Assembly (NCBI GenBank): GCA_963739545.1
Contig: CAVUAT010000011.1
Location: 124,001-188,000, forward strand
Reading direction: 5' to 3'
DNA length: 64,000 bases
Source: CAVUAT01 sp963739545
Lineage (GTDB): Bacteria > Actinomycetota > Thermoleophilia > Solirubrobacterales > 70-9
Each line of letters opens with the position of its first letter. Position 1 is the first letter of the stretch. A program made the position numbers and the translations under genes. This document shows positions 8,037 through 16,809 of the stretch, one piece after another. The notes beneath the pieces are model-generated. The model was not told the origin of the DNA and ran no database searches. It worked only from the letters and a program-made list of their open reading frames with translations.

Positions 8037-8724
8037 GCGCAGACCGAGAATTGCCGCGCTGGCCGCGGCCCTCGCCTCGCTTCCGCTGCTCGCGTGGGGG
8101 CCGCCTGGCGACCTTCCCTCCGCGGAGCTCGCGGGCACCACGTCCGTGCCCAGGCCGCGCATCGCCAAGCGGCTGATCCCCTACGGCCCAGAGCGCCAGG
8201 CGGATATGGCGGCGTACTCGAAGCGCCACTACGGCGAGAGCGCGTCCGCGCTCACCGACCCGCAGCTGATCGTCATCCACTACGCCGAGGCCGGCAGCCT
8301 CAGCTCGATCTTCAACACGTTCGCGCCGAACCGCCCCGACGTCGAGTACGGCGAGAAGCCCGGCGTCTGCTCCCACTTCGCGGTCGGCTCGACGGGCCGG
8401 ATCGAAAGGTTCGTCCCGGACGCGCTCCGCTGCCGCCACGTGGTCGGGCTCAACCACGTGTCGCTTGGAATCGAGCACGTTGGGTTCAACGATCGCGACG
8501 TCCTCGGCAACAAGCGCGAGCTGCGCTCCTCGCTGAAGCTCACCCGGTGGCTGCGGTGCATCCACGGGCTGGGCATCAAGCGCGTGATCGGGCACAACGA
8601 GAGCCTCGACTCGCCCTACTACCTCGAGCTCGACCCCGACTTCCGCGGCCGCACCCACGGCGACTTCCCGACATCGGCGATGCGCGTGTACCGCCGCGAG
8701 CTGCGCAAGCTGGGTCCCTGCTGA
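8029..8724 (+). CDS. N-acetylmuramoyl-L-alanine amidase (Amidase_2 / PGRP-like), exported
   Basis: Peptidoglycan amidase predicted to cut between MurNAc and the stem peptide. The GTG at 8029 overlaps the M14 stop by 8 nt and gives 231 aa with an N-terminal signal (NRRRPRIAALAAALASLPLLAW). The domain spans about 70-200: IVIHYAEAGS (zinc His), 'HVSLGIEHVGF' (conserved Glu/His) and 'VIGHNESLDSP' (second zinc His). Its stop overlaps the CTG start of the downstream pseudouridine synthase. Together with the M14 peptidase it suggests a small cell-wall remodelling group. Confidence 0.88.
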   Translation: MNRRRPRIAALAAALASLPLLAWGPPGDLPSAELAGTTSVPRPRIAKRLIPYGPERQADMAAYSKRHYGESASALTDPQLIVIHYAEAGSLSSIFNTFAPNRPDVEYGEKPGVCSHFAVGSTGRIERFVPDALRCRHVVGLNHVSLGIEHVGFNDRDVLGNKRELRSSLKLTRWLRCIHGLGIKRVIGHNESLDSPYYLELDPDFRGRTHGDFPTSAMRVYRRELRKLGPC

Positions 8725-9419
8725 GGCTGGCTCGCTTCCTCGCACACGCCGGCGTCGCCTCGCGGCGCGCCTCGGAGGACGTGATCAGGGCCGGCAGGGT
8801 CAGCGTCGACGGTGAGCTCGTCACCGACCCGGCTCGCGACGTCGGCGAGTCGAACACGGTGGAGGTCGATGGAAGCCCGGTGGCGCCCGAGCCGCGCGAG
8901 GTCTGGGCCCTGAACAAGCCGCTCGACGTGGTCTCGACCGCGAAGGAGCCCGGCGCGCGTCGTGCTGTCACGGACCTCGTCGAGTCCGCGTGGCGGCTCT
9001 ATCCCGTCGGGCGCCTCGACGCCGACTCGACCGGCCTCATCCTCCTCACCAACGAGGGGGAGCTCGCCAACAGGCTCACCCATCCCCGCTACGGGGTGCC
9101 GAAGACCTACCGAGTCGAGCTCGCGAAGCCGCCGGCCGAGCGCGACCTCGAGCGCCTGCGGCACGGGGTGAGGCTCGAGGACGGCCCGAGCGCCCCGGCC
9201 GAGGTGGGACGCCGCGGCGCCCGCGAGATCGAGGTGACGATCCGCGAGGGGCGAAAGCGCCAGGTGCGGCGCATGGCCGAGGCGGTGGGCAATGAGGTCG
9301 TCGCGCTGAAGAGGATCCGGATCGGCTCGCTCGAGCTGGGGGAGCTGGCGCCGGGTGCCTCGCGGCGCCTCGACGACGACGAGGTGCGGGCGCTGTGGGT
9401 AGATTCGCGGCCACGATGA
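8721..9419 (+). CDS. Pseudouridine synthase RluB/RsuA family, CTG start
   Basis: Isomerises a specific rRNA uridine. An S4 RNA-binding domain (1-60, RLARFLAHAGVASRRASE) is followed by the catalytic domain with GRLDADSTGLILLTNEGEL; the Asp of GRLD is the catalytic residue, and 'REGRKRQVRRM' is the C-terminal signature. There is no ATG, GTG or TTG near the S4 start: the frame reads CTG AGG CTG GCT from 8721, giving MRLARFLAHAGVASRR, a textbook N terminus. The CTG overlaps the amidase TGA as CTGA, mirroring the GTGA overlaps elsewhere. 232 aa. Which uridine is modified is not determinable. Confidence 0.9.
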   Translation: MRLARFLAHAGVASRRASEDVIRAGRVSVDGELVTDPARDVGESNTVEVDGSPVAPEPREVWALNKPLDVVSTAKEPGARRAVTDLVESAWRLYPVGRLDADSTGLILLTNEGELANRLTHPRYGVPKTYRVELAKPPAERDLERLRHGVRLEDGPSAPAEVGRRGAREIEVTIREGRKRQVRRMAEAVGNEVVALKRIRIGSLELGELAPGASRRLDDDEVRALWVDSRPR

Positions 9420-9808
9420 GCGATGCCGGTGAGATCCGAGACCTGCGCCTGTGGGCGGTTCGGGGCGCGACGAAGGTCGGGGCCAACGACGCCGACGCGA
9501 TCGTCGGGGCCACCGAGGAGCTGCTGCGCGAGCTGATGTCGCGGAACGACCTGGGGCACGAGCGCATGGTCAGCTGCGTGTTCACGGCCACCGAGGACCT
9601 CGATGCGGAGTTCCCCGCCGTCGCCGCGCGCCGGCTCGGCCTCGACGACGTGCCACTGCTCTGCAGCCGCGAGATCCCGGTCCCGGGTTCGATGCCCAGC
9701 GTGATCAGGGTGCTTCTGCACTACTACGCAGGCCACGACCACTCCCCGGCGCACACCTACCTGGGAGAAGCCCAGGAGCTGCGCTCGGACCTGCGCGCCG
9801 CGCAGTGA
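9416..9808 (+). CDS. aroH: Chorismate mutase, AroH type
   Basis: Monofunctional chorismate mutase (130 aa, trimeric alpha/beta fold of the B. subtilis AroH class), converting chorismate to prephenate for Tyr and Phe. The N-terminal 'LRLWAVRGATKVGANDADAI' carries the active-site Arg, and 'FTATEDLDAEFPA', 'PLLCSREIPVPGS' and 'PSVIRVLLHYY' complete the family pattern. ATG 9416 overlaps the preceding stop (ATGA). It feeds the aromatic genes that start 0.5 kb downstream. Confidence 0.95.
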   Translation: MSDAGEIRDLRLWAVRGATKVGANDADAIVGATEELLRELMSRNDLGHERMVSCVFTATEDLDAEFPAVAARRLGLDDVPLLCSREIPVPGSMPSVIRVLLHYYAGHDHSPAHTYLGEAQELRSDLRAAQ

Positions 9809-10329
9809 CGGCCCAGCTTCGGGACGCGACGCAGGCTGACACCGAGGAGATCGTCCGGCTGACCGCGTCCGGCTGGCGGGTCGCCTACAGCGGCATCGTC
9901 CCGGCCGAGCGGATCGAGAACCTGCCCATCGCCGCCTGGCGCCACGACATCTCGGCCGGCCTCAGGAACCCGGTGGCGGACTCCTTCACCCGGATCGCCG
10001 AGATCGACGGCACCGTGGTCGGCTACTGCTACGTCGCCGCCCCCGGCCGTGACGAGCCGCCGGGCTCGCGGATCGCCGAGGTGGTCGCGATCTACGTCGA
10101 CCCGAAGCGCTGGAGCAGCGGCATCGGCCGCGCGCTGATGGAGAGCGCCGCCGCGCTGGCTGCGACGGCCGGCTACGAGCAGATGACGCTCTGGACCTTC
10201 GAGCGAAACGCGCAGGCTCGAGCCTTCTACGCGAGGCTCGGCTGGCGGCGCGACGACGAGCGCAGGCCGCACGCCGGGACCGGGACGCCGACGATCCGGC
10301 TGCGCCACTCGCTCGAGTCGGCACAATAA
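9805..10329 (+). CDS. GNAT family N-acetyltransferase
   Basis: Acetyl-CoA-dependent acyltransferase (174 aa). The GNAT core includes the acetyl-CoA loop 'VDPKRWSSGIGRALMESAA' (R/QxxGxG/A: RWSSGIG) and the C-terminal 'NAQARAFYARLGWRR'. GTG 9805 overlaps the aroH stop (GTGA), so it is translationally coupled to aroH. The acceptor is unknown. Confidence 0.88.
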   Translation: MTAQLRDATQADTEEIVRLTASGWRVAYSGIVPAERIENLPIAAWRHDISAGLRNPVADSFTRIAEIDGTVVGYCYVAAPGRDEPPGSRIAEVVAIYVDPKRWSSGIGRALMESAAALAATAGYEQMTLWTFERNAQARAFYARLGWRRDDERRPHAGTGTPTIRLRHSLESAQ

Positions 10330-10335
10330 GCGCCG

Positions 10336-11613
10336 ATGACAGTCACCTTCGCCGACAAGCTCGCCCGGATGCCCCACTACGAGCCGGGGACGTCGCTCGA
10401 CGACGCCAAGGCCAAGGCCGATACCGCCGACGCGATCAAGCTCGCTTCGAACGAGTCGCCGCAGGGCCCACATCCGGCGGTGGTCGACGCAATCGCCGAG
10501 GCGGCCTCTGGCGTCAACCGCTACCCCGACCCCGAGGCGAAGCTGCTGCGGAGCCGCATCGCAGACCGCACCGAGACCGAGCCCGGCCGCGTCGCGGTGA
10601 GCAACGGCTCGTGCGAGATCCTCCTCGCGGCCGCCGAGGCGCTCTGCGAGCCCGGGGCCGAGGTCGTCTACGCGTGGCCCTCGTTCTCGATCTACCCCTA
10701 CATGACCGCGCTCTCGGGCGCGCGCGAGATCCGCGTCCCGCTCGCCGAAGGCGACGTCCACGACCTCGACGCGATGGCGGAGGAGATCACCGCCGCCACC
10801 CAGATCGTGATCGTCTGCAACCCGAACAACCCCACGGGCACCCACCTTCGCTCGGCCGATATCGGCGCATTCCTCGACAGGGTGCCCGACCACGTCACCG
10901 TGATCCTCGACGAGGCCTACTGCGAGTTCAGCCTGGCGGTCGAGGATTACGACTCGACCATCGACCTGATGCCCGACTATCCGAACCTGGTCCTGCTCCG
11001 CACGTTCAGCAAGTGCTACGGGCTGGCGGGGCTCCGCGTCGGCTACGCGCTCTGCTCACCGCAGTTCCGCGCCGCGGTCGACGCCGTGCGCCAGCCCTTC
11101 AGCGTCAACGCGATCGCGCAGGCGGCGGGCGCCGAGGCGATCCTGCATCAGGATGACGTCGCCACGCGCGTCGAGCGCAACATCGTGGAGCGGATGTTCG
11201 TCGAGGACGGCGTCCGCGAGCTCGGCCTCTCAACGCCGGACTCCCAGGCGAACTTCTCGTGGGTTGATCTCGGAGACCACGAGGAGGCCGAGGTCATCGA
11301 CTCGCTGTCGAAGTCAGGCGTCGCTGTGCGCGCCGGCACTCCATTGGGCGACCCGGGCCACTTCCGCGTCACCTACGGCACCCGCGCCGAGAACGAGCGC
11401 TTTCTCGCGTCCCTGGCCGACGCGATCTCAGCCCGGCTGCGGGCGGATACGGTCGACTTCAGCAGGGGCACCTGCTACAAACAGGTGCAGATGCATTGCT
11501 CAGGCACGCAGACTCCTCTCATTGGCCGCCCGGCGGTCATCCCTTCTGCTGCCCTTGGCACACCTGGGTCGGTGACCGTCCCGGTCACCTCCTGGTATTG
11601 GCGATTTAGCTAG
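10336..11613 (+). CDS. hisC: Histidinol-phosphate / aromatic aminotransferase (HisC family) with odd C-terminal tail
   Basis: PLP enzyme of aminotransferase class I/II. The Lys226 Schiff-base site lies in LLRTFSKCYGLAGLRVGY, and NPNNPTG and 'VILDEAYCEF' are intact. Next to aroF/tyrA it may transaminate histidinol-phosphate, phenylpyruvate or 4-hydroxyphenylpyruvate (inferred). Family homology ends near residue 370 (SLADAISARL); about 50 extra residues follow, rich in unusual codons and ending SWYWRFS. That tail overlaps the presumed aroF attenuator, so it is likely read-through into regulatory sequence. CACAAT (10322-10327) lies 8 nt before the ATG. Confidence 0.9.
   Translation: MTVTFADKLARMPHYEPGTSLDDAKAKADTADAIKLASNESPQGPHPAVVDAIAEAASGVNRYPDPEAKLLRSRIADRTETEPGRVAVSNGSCEILLAAAEALCEPGAEVVYAWPSFSIYPYMTALSGAREIRVPLAEGDVHDLDAMAEEITAATQIVIVCNPNNPTGTHLRSADIGAFLDRVPDHVTVILDEAYCEFSLAVEDYDSTIDLMPDYPNLVLLRTFSKCYGLAGLRVGYALCSPQFRAAVDAVRQPFSVNAIAQAAGAEAILHQDDVATRVERNIVERMFVEDGVRELGLSTPDSQANFSWVDLGDHEEAEVIDSLSKSGVAVRAGTPLGDPGHFRVTYGTRAENERFLASLADAISARLRADTVDFSRGTCYKQVQMHCSGTQTPLIGRPAVIPSAALGTPGSVTVPVTSWYWRFS
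11453..11481 (+). promoter_or_regulatory. Putative promoter for the aroF leader, inside the 3' end of hisC
   Basis: TCGACT (11453-11458) and TACAAA (11476-11481) are spaced 17 bp apart and would start transcription near 11488, giving a ~230-nt leader before aroF. It lies just where hisC homology ends. Match to consensus is moderate (4/6 in each box). Confidence 0.4.
11572..11613 (+). CDS. Aromatic leader peptide of an aroF attenuator (MTVPVTSWYWRFS)
   Basis: A 13-codon frame from GTG 11572 to TAG 11613 with Trp, Tyr, Trp and Phe among its last six residues, using TAT and TTT, codons that are rare in this GC-rich genome. The start lies inside a perfect 8-bp hairpin (GGTGACCG/CGGTCACC, 11571-11589). 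It is in frame with the hisC tail, so hisC read-through ends at the same stop. Position before DAHP synthase and amino-acid content fit a ribosome-stalling leader, comparable to the aroR leader before aroF in Corynebacterium glutamicum. Confidence 0.65.
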   Translation: MTVPVTSWYWRFS

Positions 11614-11672
11614 GCGTCCGGCTCTCGGCTGCCCAAGCCGACGACCCGTTTGACACCCATCCGCCGGACGCC
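11613..11672 (+). promoter_or_regulatory. Attenuator stem-loop between leader peptide and aroF
   Basis: GGCGTCCGGC (11613-11622), starting on the last base of the leader stop codon, pairs perfectly with GCCGGACGCC (11663-11672). A nested hairpin TCGGCT/AGCCGA occupies 11625-11641. A ribosome stalled on the Trp/Tyr/Phe codons would cover the 5' arm. There is no U-run after the stem, so a Rho-dependent or structure-only terminator is assumed. Confidence 0.6.
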
Positions 11673-11718
11673 CGCGCAAGGACCGTGCCCGTACCAGTAG
11701 AAAGAGAGAGCAGCAGGA

Positions 11719-12816
<1,098 letters not shown>

Positions 12817-12825
12817 CTGGCTCTG

Positions 12826-13911
12826 ATGCGCATCGCCGTCCTCGGGGTCGGCCTGATCGGCGGATCGATCGGGCTCGCGGCGCGAGACCGAATAGACGGC
12901 GCCGAGGTGACCGGCTGGGACCCCGACAAGGGGCTCCTCGAGCGTGCGGGGGACCTGGGTGCGATCGACCGCGCGGCGGCATCGGTGGCCGACGCATCGC
13001 ACGACGCCGACATCGTCTTCTGCGCAGCTCCGGTCGGCGCCCTTCGCACACTCGCCTCCGAGGCGCTCGAGGCTGCGGGTGATGAAACCGCCGTCACCGA
13101 CGTCGGCTCCCTGAAGGGCGGCGCCGTGGCGGCCCTTGGGGACGACCCCCGCTTCGTCGGCGGGCACCCGCTCGCCGGCGCCGAGACCTCGGGGGTCGAG
13201 AACGCGCGGGAGGACCTCTTCGACGGCGCTCGCTGGTACCTGACGCCGACCGAGCGAACGGGAGGCGTCGTCTACGACAAGGTCCAACGGGCGGTCACCG
13301 ACATGGGCGCCAGGCCGCAGGCGATCGAGCCGGCCGAGCACGACCGGCTGATGGCCACGGTCAGCCACCTGCCGCACGTGCTCGCGAACGTCCTCGTCGA
13401 GCAGGCTGCCCAGTCCCTGGCGGTCAGCGAAGGGGAGCGCCTGCCCGAGATCGGCCCGAGCTTTCGCGACGCCACCAGGGTCGCCGGCGCGAACCCCGCG
13501 ATCTGGGGGGACATCCTCGGGGGGAACCGCGAGGCCGTCGCCGCCGAGGTCGATGCCGTCGCCGCCCGCCTGAGGGAGGCCGCCGAGCTGCTGCGCGGCG
13601 CCGACGCCGAGCGGTTGTCGGGCTGGCAGCGCGAAGCCAGGGAGACGCGGTGGGGCCTGCTGGAGGCTGAGCTCGCGCACGGCCCGCTGATCGAACTGCG
13701 CCTTATGGTCCCGAACCGCCCGGGAATCATCGCGGAGCTCGCGCTGGCCCTCGGACGCAGCGGTGTCAACATCGAGGACATGGCGCTGCACCCGGCCGCC
13801 GACATGAAGACCGGCGCGGTCTCATTGTTCGTCGCGGGCGACGACGAGGCCGAGAAGGCAGCGGGCCTGGTGCGCGAACTCGGCCACGACGTCACGCGCG
13901 TCGCGCGGTGA
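12826..13911 (+). CDS. tyrA: Prephenate dehydrogenase with C-terminal ACT domain
   Basis: NAD(P)-dependent oxidative decarboxylation of prephenate to 4-hydroxyphenylpyruvate for tyrosine. Rossmann motif GVGLIGGSIG (7-16); catalytic region 'GGHPLAGAETSG' and 'HDRLMATVSHLPH'. A C-terminal ACT domain (about 285-361, LIELRLMVPNRPGIIAELA) is a probable tyrosine-sensing module. 361 aa. ATG 12826; its TGA overlaps the aroA GTG. Confidence 0.95.
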   Translation: MRIAVLGVGLIGGSIGLAARDRIDGAEVTGWDPDKGLLERAGDLGAIDRAAASVADASHDADIVFCAAPVGALRTLASEALEAAGDETAVTDVGSLKGGAVAALGDDPRFVGGHPLAGAETSGVENAREDLFDGARWYLTPTERTGGVVYDKVQRAVTDMGARPQAIEPAEHDRLMATVSHLPHVLANVLVEQAAQSLAVSEGERLPEIGPSFRDATRVAGANPAIWGDILGGNREAVAAEVDAVAARLREAAELLRGADAERLSGWQREARETRWGLLEAELAHGPLIELRLMVPNRPGIIAELALALGRSGVNIEDMALHPAADMKTGAVSLFVAGDDEAEKAAGLVRELGHDVTRVAR

Positions 13912-15233
13912 GCGTCCGCTTCGACCCCGCGGGACCGCTCGCGGGGAGCCTGCGCCCGCCGCCCGACAAGTCGATCTCACACCGAGCCGCCCTGATCGGC
14001 GCCATTTGCGACGGCCCGACCAGGATCACCGGATACCTCGACTCGGGCGACACGCGCTCGACCCTGGAAGCGGTCCGCGGCGTCGGCGCCGTTGTCACCG
14101 AGGGCGAGCCCGACCCCGACGGCGGGCTCTTCGTGGAGGTCGGAGGGGCGGGGCTGCGCGGCGCGAAGCCCGCCCGCATCGACGTCGGCAACTCGGGCAC
14201 CCTTCTCCGGATCCTCCCCGGCTGGCTCGCCGGGCAGCCTTCGGGCGAATGGTCGCTCGAGGGCGATGAGTCGATTGCCAAGCGGCCGGTCGGGCGCGTC
14301 GCCGATCCGCTCAAGGCGATGGGAGCGGATATAAGGACTCGCGACGGGCTGCCGCCCGTTGAGCTGACCGCGGCGCAGCTTCGGGGGACCGCCCACGACC
14401 TGCCGATCGCAAGCGCGCAGGTGAAGTCCTGCCTGCTCCTGGCGGGACTCTTGGCCGATGGCGAGACGACCGTGCGCGAGCCAACCGCCTCGCGCGACCA
14501 CACCGAGCGCATGCTGGCCGCGGCCGGGGCCACGCTGCGCCGCAGCGGCACGGAGGTCGTCGTCGAGCCCGCCGAGCGACTCGAATCGGGGGACATCACG
14601 GTGCCCGGCGACTTCTCCTCTGCGGCCTTCTTCATCGTCGCCGCGCTCCTGGTCGCGGGCAGCGAGGTCGAGCTGCGCGAGGTCGGGATCAACCGCAACC
14701 GCATCGGCCTGCTCTCGATCCTCTCCCGGATGGGCGTTCAGATGGGCGGGGCCCACGAGGCCGGGCGGGCAGCTATGACGGTGCACGACATCCGCGAGCC
14801 CGGGCCCGAGCCCGTCGCGACCCTCCGGGTGCGTCCCGCCGCGCTCCGAGGCGCCGAGATCGGGGCCGAGGACGTCCCCGCCGCGATCGACGAGCTGACG
14901 CTTGTCGCCCTGCTCGGATGCTTCGCAAAGGGCGAGACGACCCTCACCGGGGCGGCGGAGCTCAGGCACAAGGAATCCGACCGAATCGACGCCGTCGTCG
15001 ACGGCCTGATGCGACTGGGCGCCGAGATTGAAGGTGCCCCGGACGGGTTCACCGTCCGGGGCACCGGGTCGCTACGAGGCGGCCGCCTCGACTCTCGCGG
15101 CGACCACCGAATGGCGATGCTCGGCGCGGTCGCCGGTGTCGCCTCGGAGGAAGGGGTGGAGGTCGACGGCTACGAGGCCGTGGCGATCAGCTACCCCCGC
15201 TTCGAGCGCGACCTGCGCTCGCTGATCGGCTGA
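13908..15233 (+). CDS. aroA: 3-phosphoshikimate 1-carboxyvinyltransferase (EPSP synthase)
   Basis: Transfers enolpyruvyl from PEP to shikimate-3-phosphate. 441 aa with the two-domain inside-out barrel signatures: 'PPDKSISHRAALIGAI' (PEP-binding Lys/Arg), 'GNSGTLLRILPG', 'KSCLLLAGLLA', and the C-terminal 'LRHKESDRIDAV' and 'SRGDHRMAMLGA'. The GTG overlaps the tyrA stop (GTGA). It closes the plus-strand aromatic operon; the next gene is convergent. Confidence 0.97.
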   Translation: MSVRFDPAGPLAGSLRPPPDKSISHRAALIGAICDGPTRITGYLDSGDTRSTLEAVRGVGAVVTEGEPDPDGGLFVEVGGAGLRGAKPARIDVGNSGTLLRILPGWLAGQPSGEWSLEGDESIAKRPVGRVADPLKAMGADIRTRDGLPPVELTAAQLRGTAHDLPIASAQVKSCLLLAGLLADGETTVREPTASRDHTERMLAAAGATLRRSGTEVVVEPAERLESGDITVPGDFSSAAFFIVAALLVAGSEVELREVGINRNRIGLLSILSRMGVQMGGAHEAGRAAMTVHDIREPGPEPVATLRVRPAALRGAEIGAEDVPAAIDELTLVALLGCFAKGETTLTGAAELRHKESDRIDAVVDGLMRLGAEIEGAPDGFTVRGTGSLRGGRLDSRGDHRMAMLGAVAGVASEEGVEVDGYEAVAISYPRFERDLRSLIG

Positions 15234-15238
15234 GAACT

Positions 15239-15733
15239 TCACAGCGAGCGCTCGAGCAGGACCACGTCGAGCCAGTCACCGTCGAGGCGGCCATGGCGCT
15301 CGTGGGTGCCGACGGTGCGAAAGCCGGCGGACTCGAACAGGGCGACGCTCCGAGCGTTGGCGGCGAAGACCTTGGCCGTCAGCTTGTGCAGTCCGCGGCT
15401 GCGCGCCGCCTCGACCAGCGCCTCGAGCAGCGGGCCGCCGATCCCCTGGCCGCGCGACTCGCGCTCGACGTAGATGGTCGCCTCGCCGACGCCGTCGTAG
15501 TAGTGGCTGCGATCGTCGTACGGCGCGGCCTTGGCGAAGCCGAGCACATCGGCGCCTCGGGCGAAGACGAGGCAGAGGATCCAGTGCGCGATCGCATCCG
15601 AGACGGCGGCCGGGTCCTTCAGGCGCGTCTCGAACGTGGCGATGCGATCCTCGATCCCCTGGTTGTGGATTGCCGCGATCGCCTCCGCGTCCGCCGGGCG
15701 GGCGGACCTGATCTCGCCCTCGGGTGCCGCCGC
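15239..15733 (-). CDS. GNAT acetyltransferase (PAT-like) without a usual start codon
   Basis: The minus-strand frame encodes a complete phosphinothricin-acetyltransferase-like GNAT domain: IRSARPADAEAIAAIHNQG at the N terminus, 'YVERESRGQGIGGPLLEAL' (acetyl-CoA loop RGQGIG), and 'NARSVALFESAGF'. No ATG, GTG or TTG occurs between the in-frame upstream TGA (15736-15734, the stop of the cupin gene) and the conserved start. The best initiation point by homology is ATC at 15712-15710 (157 aa), preceded by GAGGG. Readthrough of the cupin TGA would instead fuse the two. A GTG at 15547 would remove half the fold. Confidence 0.65.
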   Translation of the reverse strand, partial: AAAPEGEIRSARPADAEAIAAIHNQGIEDRIATFETRLKDPAAVSDAIAHWILCLVFARGADVLGFAKAAPYDDRSHYYDGVGEATIYVERESRGQGIGGPLLEALVEAARSRGLHKLTAKVFAANARSVALFESAGFRTVGTHERHGRLDGDWLDVVLLERSL

Positions 15734-16063
15734 TCAGGCCCTCTGGCTCGGGTGCCCGTCTCCGGGCCAGGGCGAGAGGACCAGCAGCAGGCGCGCCTCG
15801 CTGCGCGCGGTCACCTCGTGGCGCTCGTTCGGGTCGAACGTCGTCAGCAGCCCAGGCCCGCCCGAGACGGACTCACCGCTCGCGTCGGTGACCTGGACCT
15901 CGCCGCCCGCGACGACCAGCCACGCCCGCTCGTGAACCTGGTGCTCTGAGAGCTTCTCGCCGGCGGGCAGGTTGATGACGATTGCGCGGCCCTCGGACTC
16001 GGAGTCGAGCACCTGCGGTTTGCTCGCCTCGACGTCCATCTCGTTCAGCTTCCAACTCTGCAT
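15734..16063 (-). CDS. Small cupin-domain protein
   Basis: 109-aa single-domain beta-barrel (cupin_2 like): 'INLPAGEKLSEHQVHERAWLVVAGGEVQV' is cupin motif 1 with His residues that could hold a metal, and 'FDPNERHEVTARSEARLLLVLSPW' is motif 2. ATG 16063 is chosen for the natural start 'MQSWKLNEMD' and a minus-strand TAGAGT box 8 nt upstream (16077-16072). The GNAT frame continues in the same phase straight after its TGA. Function unknown; such proteins often bind small molecules or act with regulators. Confidence 0.8.
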   Translation of the reverse strand: MQSWKLNEMDVEASKPQVLDSESEGRAIVINLPAGEKLSEHQVHERAWLVVAGGEVQVTDASGESVSGGPGLLTTFDPNERHEVTARSEARLLLVLSPWPGDGHPSQRA

Positions 16064-16112
16064 CGGCGCCGACTCTATAACGACGGGGGATGACTGACAC
16101 GATGCAGCCCTG

Positions 16113-16757
16113 ATGGTGATCGCAATCGACGGCCCCGCCGGGGCCGGCAAGTCCACAGTCGCCCGAGGCGCTGCGGACGCGCTCGGTTTCACCTACCTCG
16201 ATTCGGGGGCGATGTACCGGTGCGTGGCCCTCGCGGCGCTGCGCGACGGGGTCGACCTCGACGACGGCGAGGCGCTCGGGGGGCTTGCGAGGCGGATCTC
16301 AATCGAGCTCTCGCGGGGCGGGGTGCGGCTCGACGGCGAGGATGCGCGCGAGCGCATCCGCGAGCCCGACGTGAGCGCCGCGGCGTCGCGCGTCTCGGTC
16401 CATCCCCAGGTGCGCGAGGCGATGGTCGCCCAGCAGCGGGCTTTGATCTCGGCCGCCGACTACGTCGCCGAGGGCCGCGACATCGGGACCGTCGTCAGCC
16501 CTGATTCGCCGCTCAAGGTCTTCCTGACCGCCAGCGAGAGCGAACGGGCACGCCGACGCTCCGCCGAGACCGGCGAGAGCGTCGATTCGGTCCTCGAGGC
16601 CCAGCGCGCCCGTGACGGGCGCGACATCGAGCGCGAGCACGGCGCGCTCCGCGCCGCCGAGGACGCCGTCGAGCTCGACACCACCGGGATGGCGGTCGAC
16701 GACGTCGTCGACGCCGTTGTCCGCCTGGCGCGCGAGAGGCAACTGGTGCGGAAGTGA
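16113..16757 (+). CDS. cmk: Cytidylate kinase
   Basis: Phosphorylates CMP/dCMP with ATP. P-loop GPAGAGKST (7-15), CMP-binding 'YLDSGAMYRCVAL', 'AEGRDIGTVVSPD' and the LID Arg-rich 'ARDGRDIEREH'. 214 aa, normal for the family. It precedes der, the usual cmk-der pairing; ATG 16113. Confidence 0.96.
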   Translation: MVIAIDGPAGAGKSTVARGAADALGFTYLDSGAMYRCVALAALRDGVDLDDGEALGGLARRISIELSRGGVRLDGEDARERIREPDVSAAASRVSVHPQVREAMVAQQRALISAADYVAEGRDIGTVVSPDSPLKVFLTASESERARRRSAETGESVDSVLEAQRARDGRDIEREHGALRAAEDAVELDTTGMAVDDVVDAVVRLARERQLVRK

Positions 16758-16776
16758 GACCCCGCCGGGTCCTCGT
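16754..16776 (+). repeat. 23-nt GACCCC hairpin element, copy 2
   Basis: GTGAGACCCC then GCCGGGTCCTCGT, covering the cmk stop codon. It differs by one base from 5293-5315 and lies the same 56 nt before the next ATGAGCGA start (der). Confidence 0.6.
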
Positions 16777-16809
16777 GCACGTACAACGGTGCTGCCGAGC
16801 GGTGTCGAC

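Noticed and set aside
10336..11613. A real extra domain at the HisC C terminus
   Set aside because: The tail has poor codon bias, hairpins and the leader peptide; it is better explained as read-through into regulatory DNA.
11650..11655. TTGACA as the -35 of an aroF promoter
   Set aside because: No -10 at 16-19 bp (the expected position reads CGCGCA), and the box lies in the loop of the attenuator stem.
11440..11718. T-box riboswitch before aroF
   Set aside because: No T-box antiterminator sequence or specifier-loop organisation; the aromatic leader peptide explains the region better.
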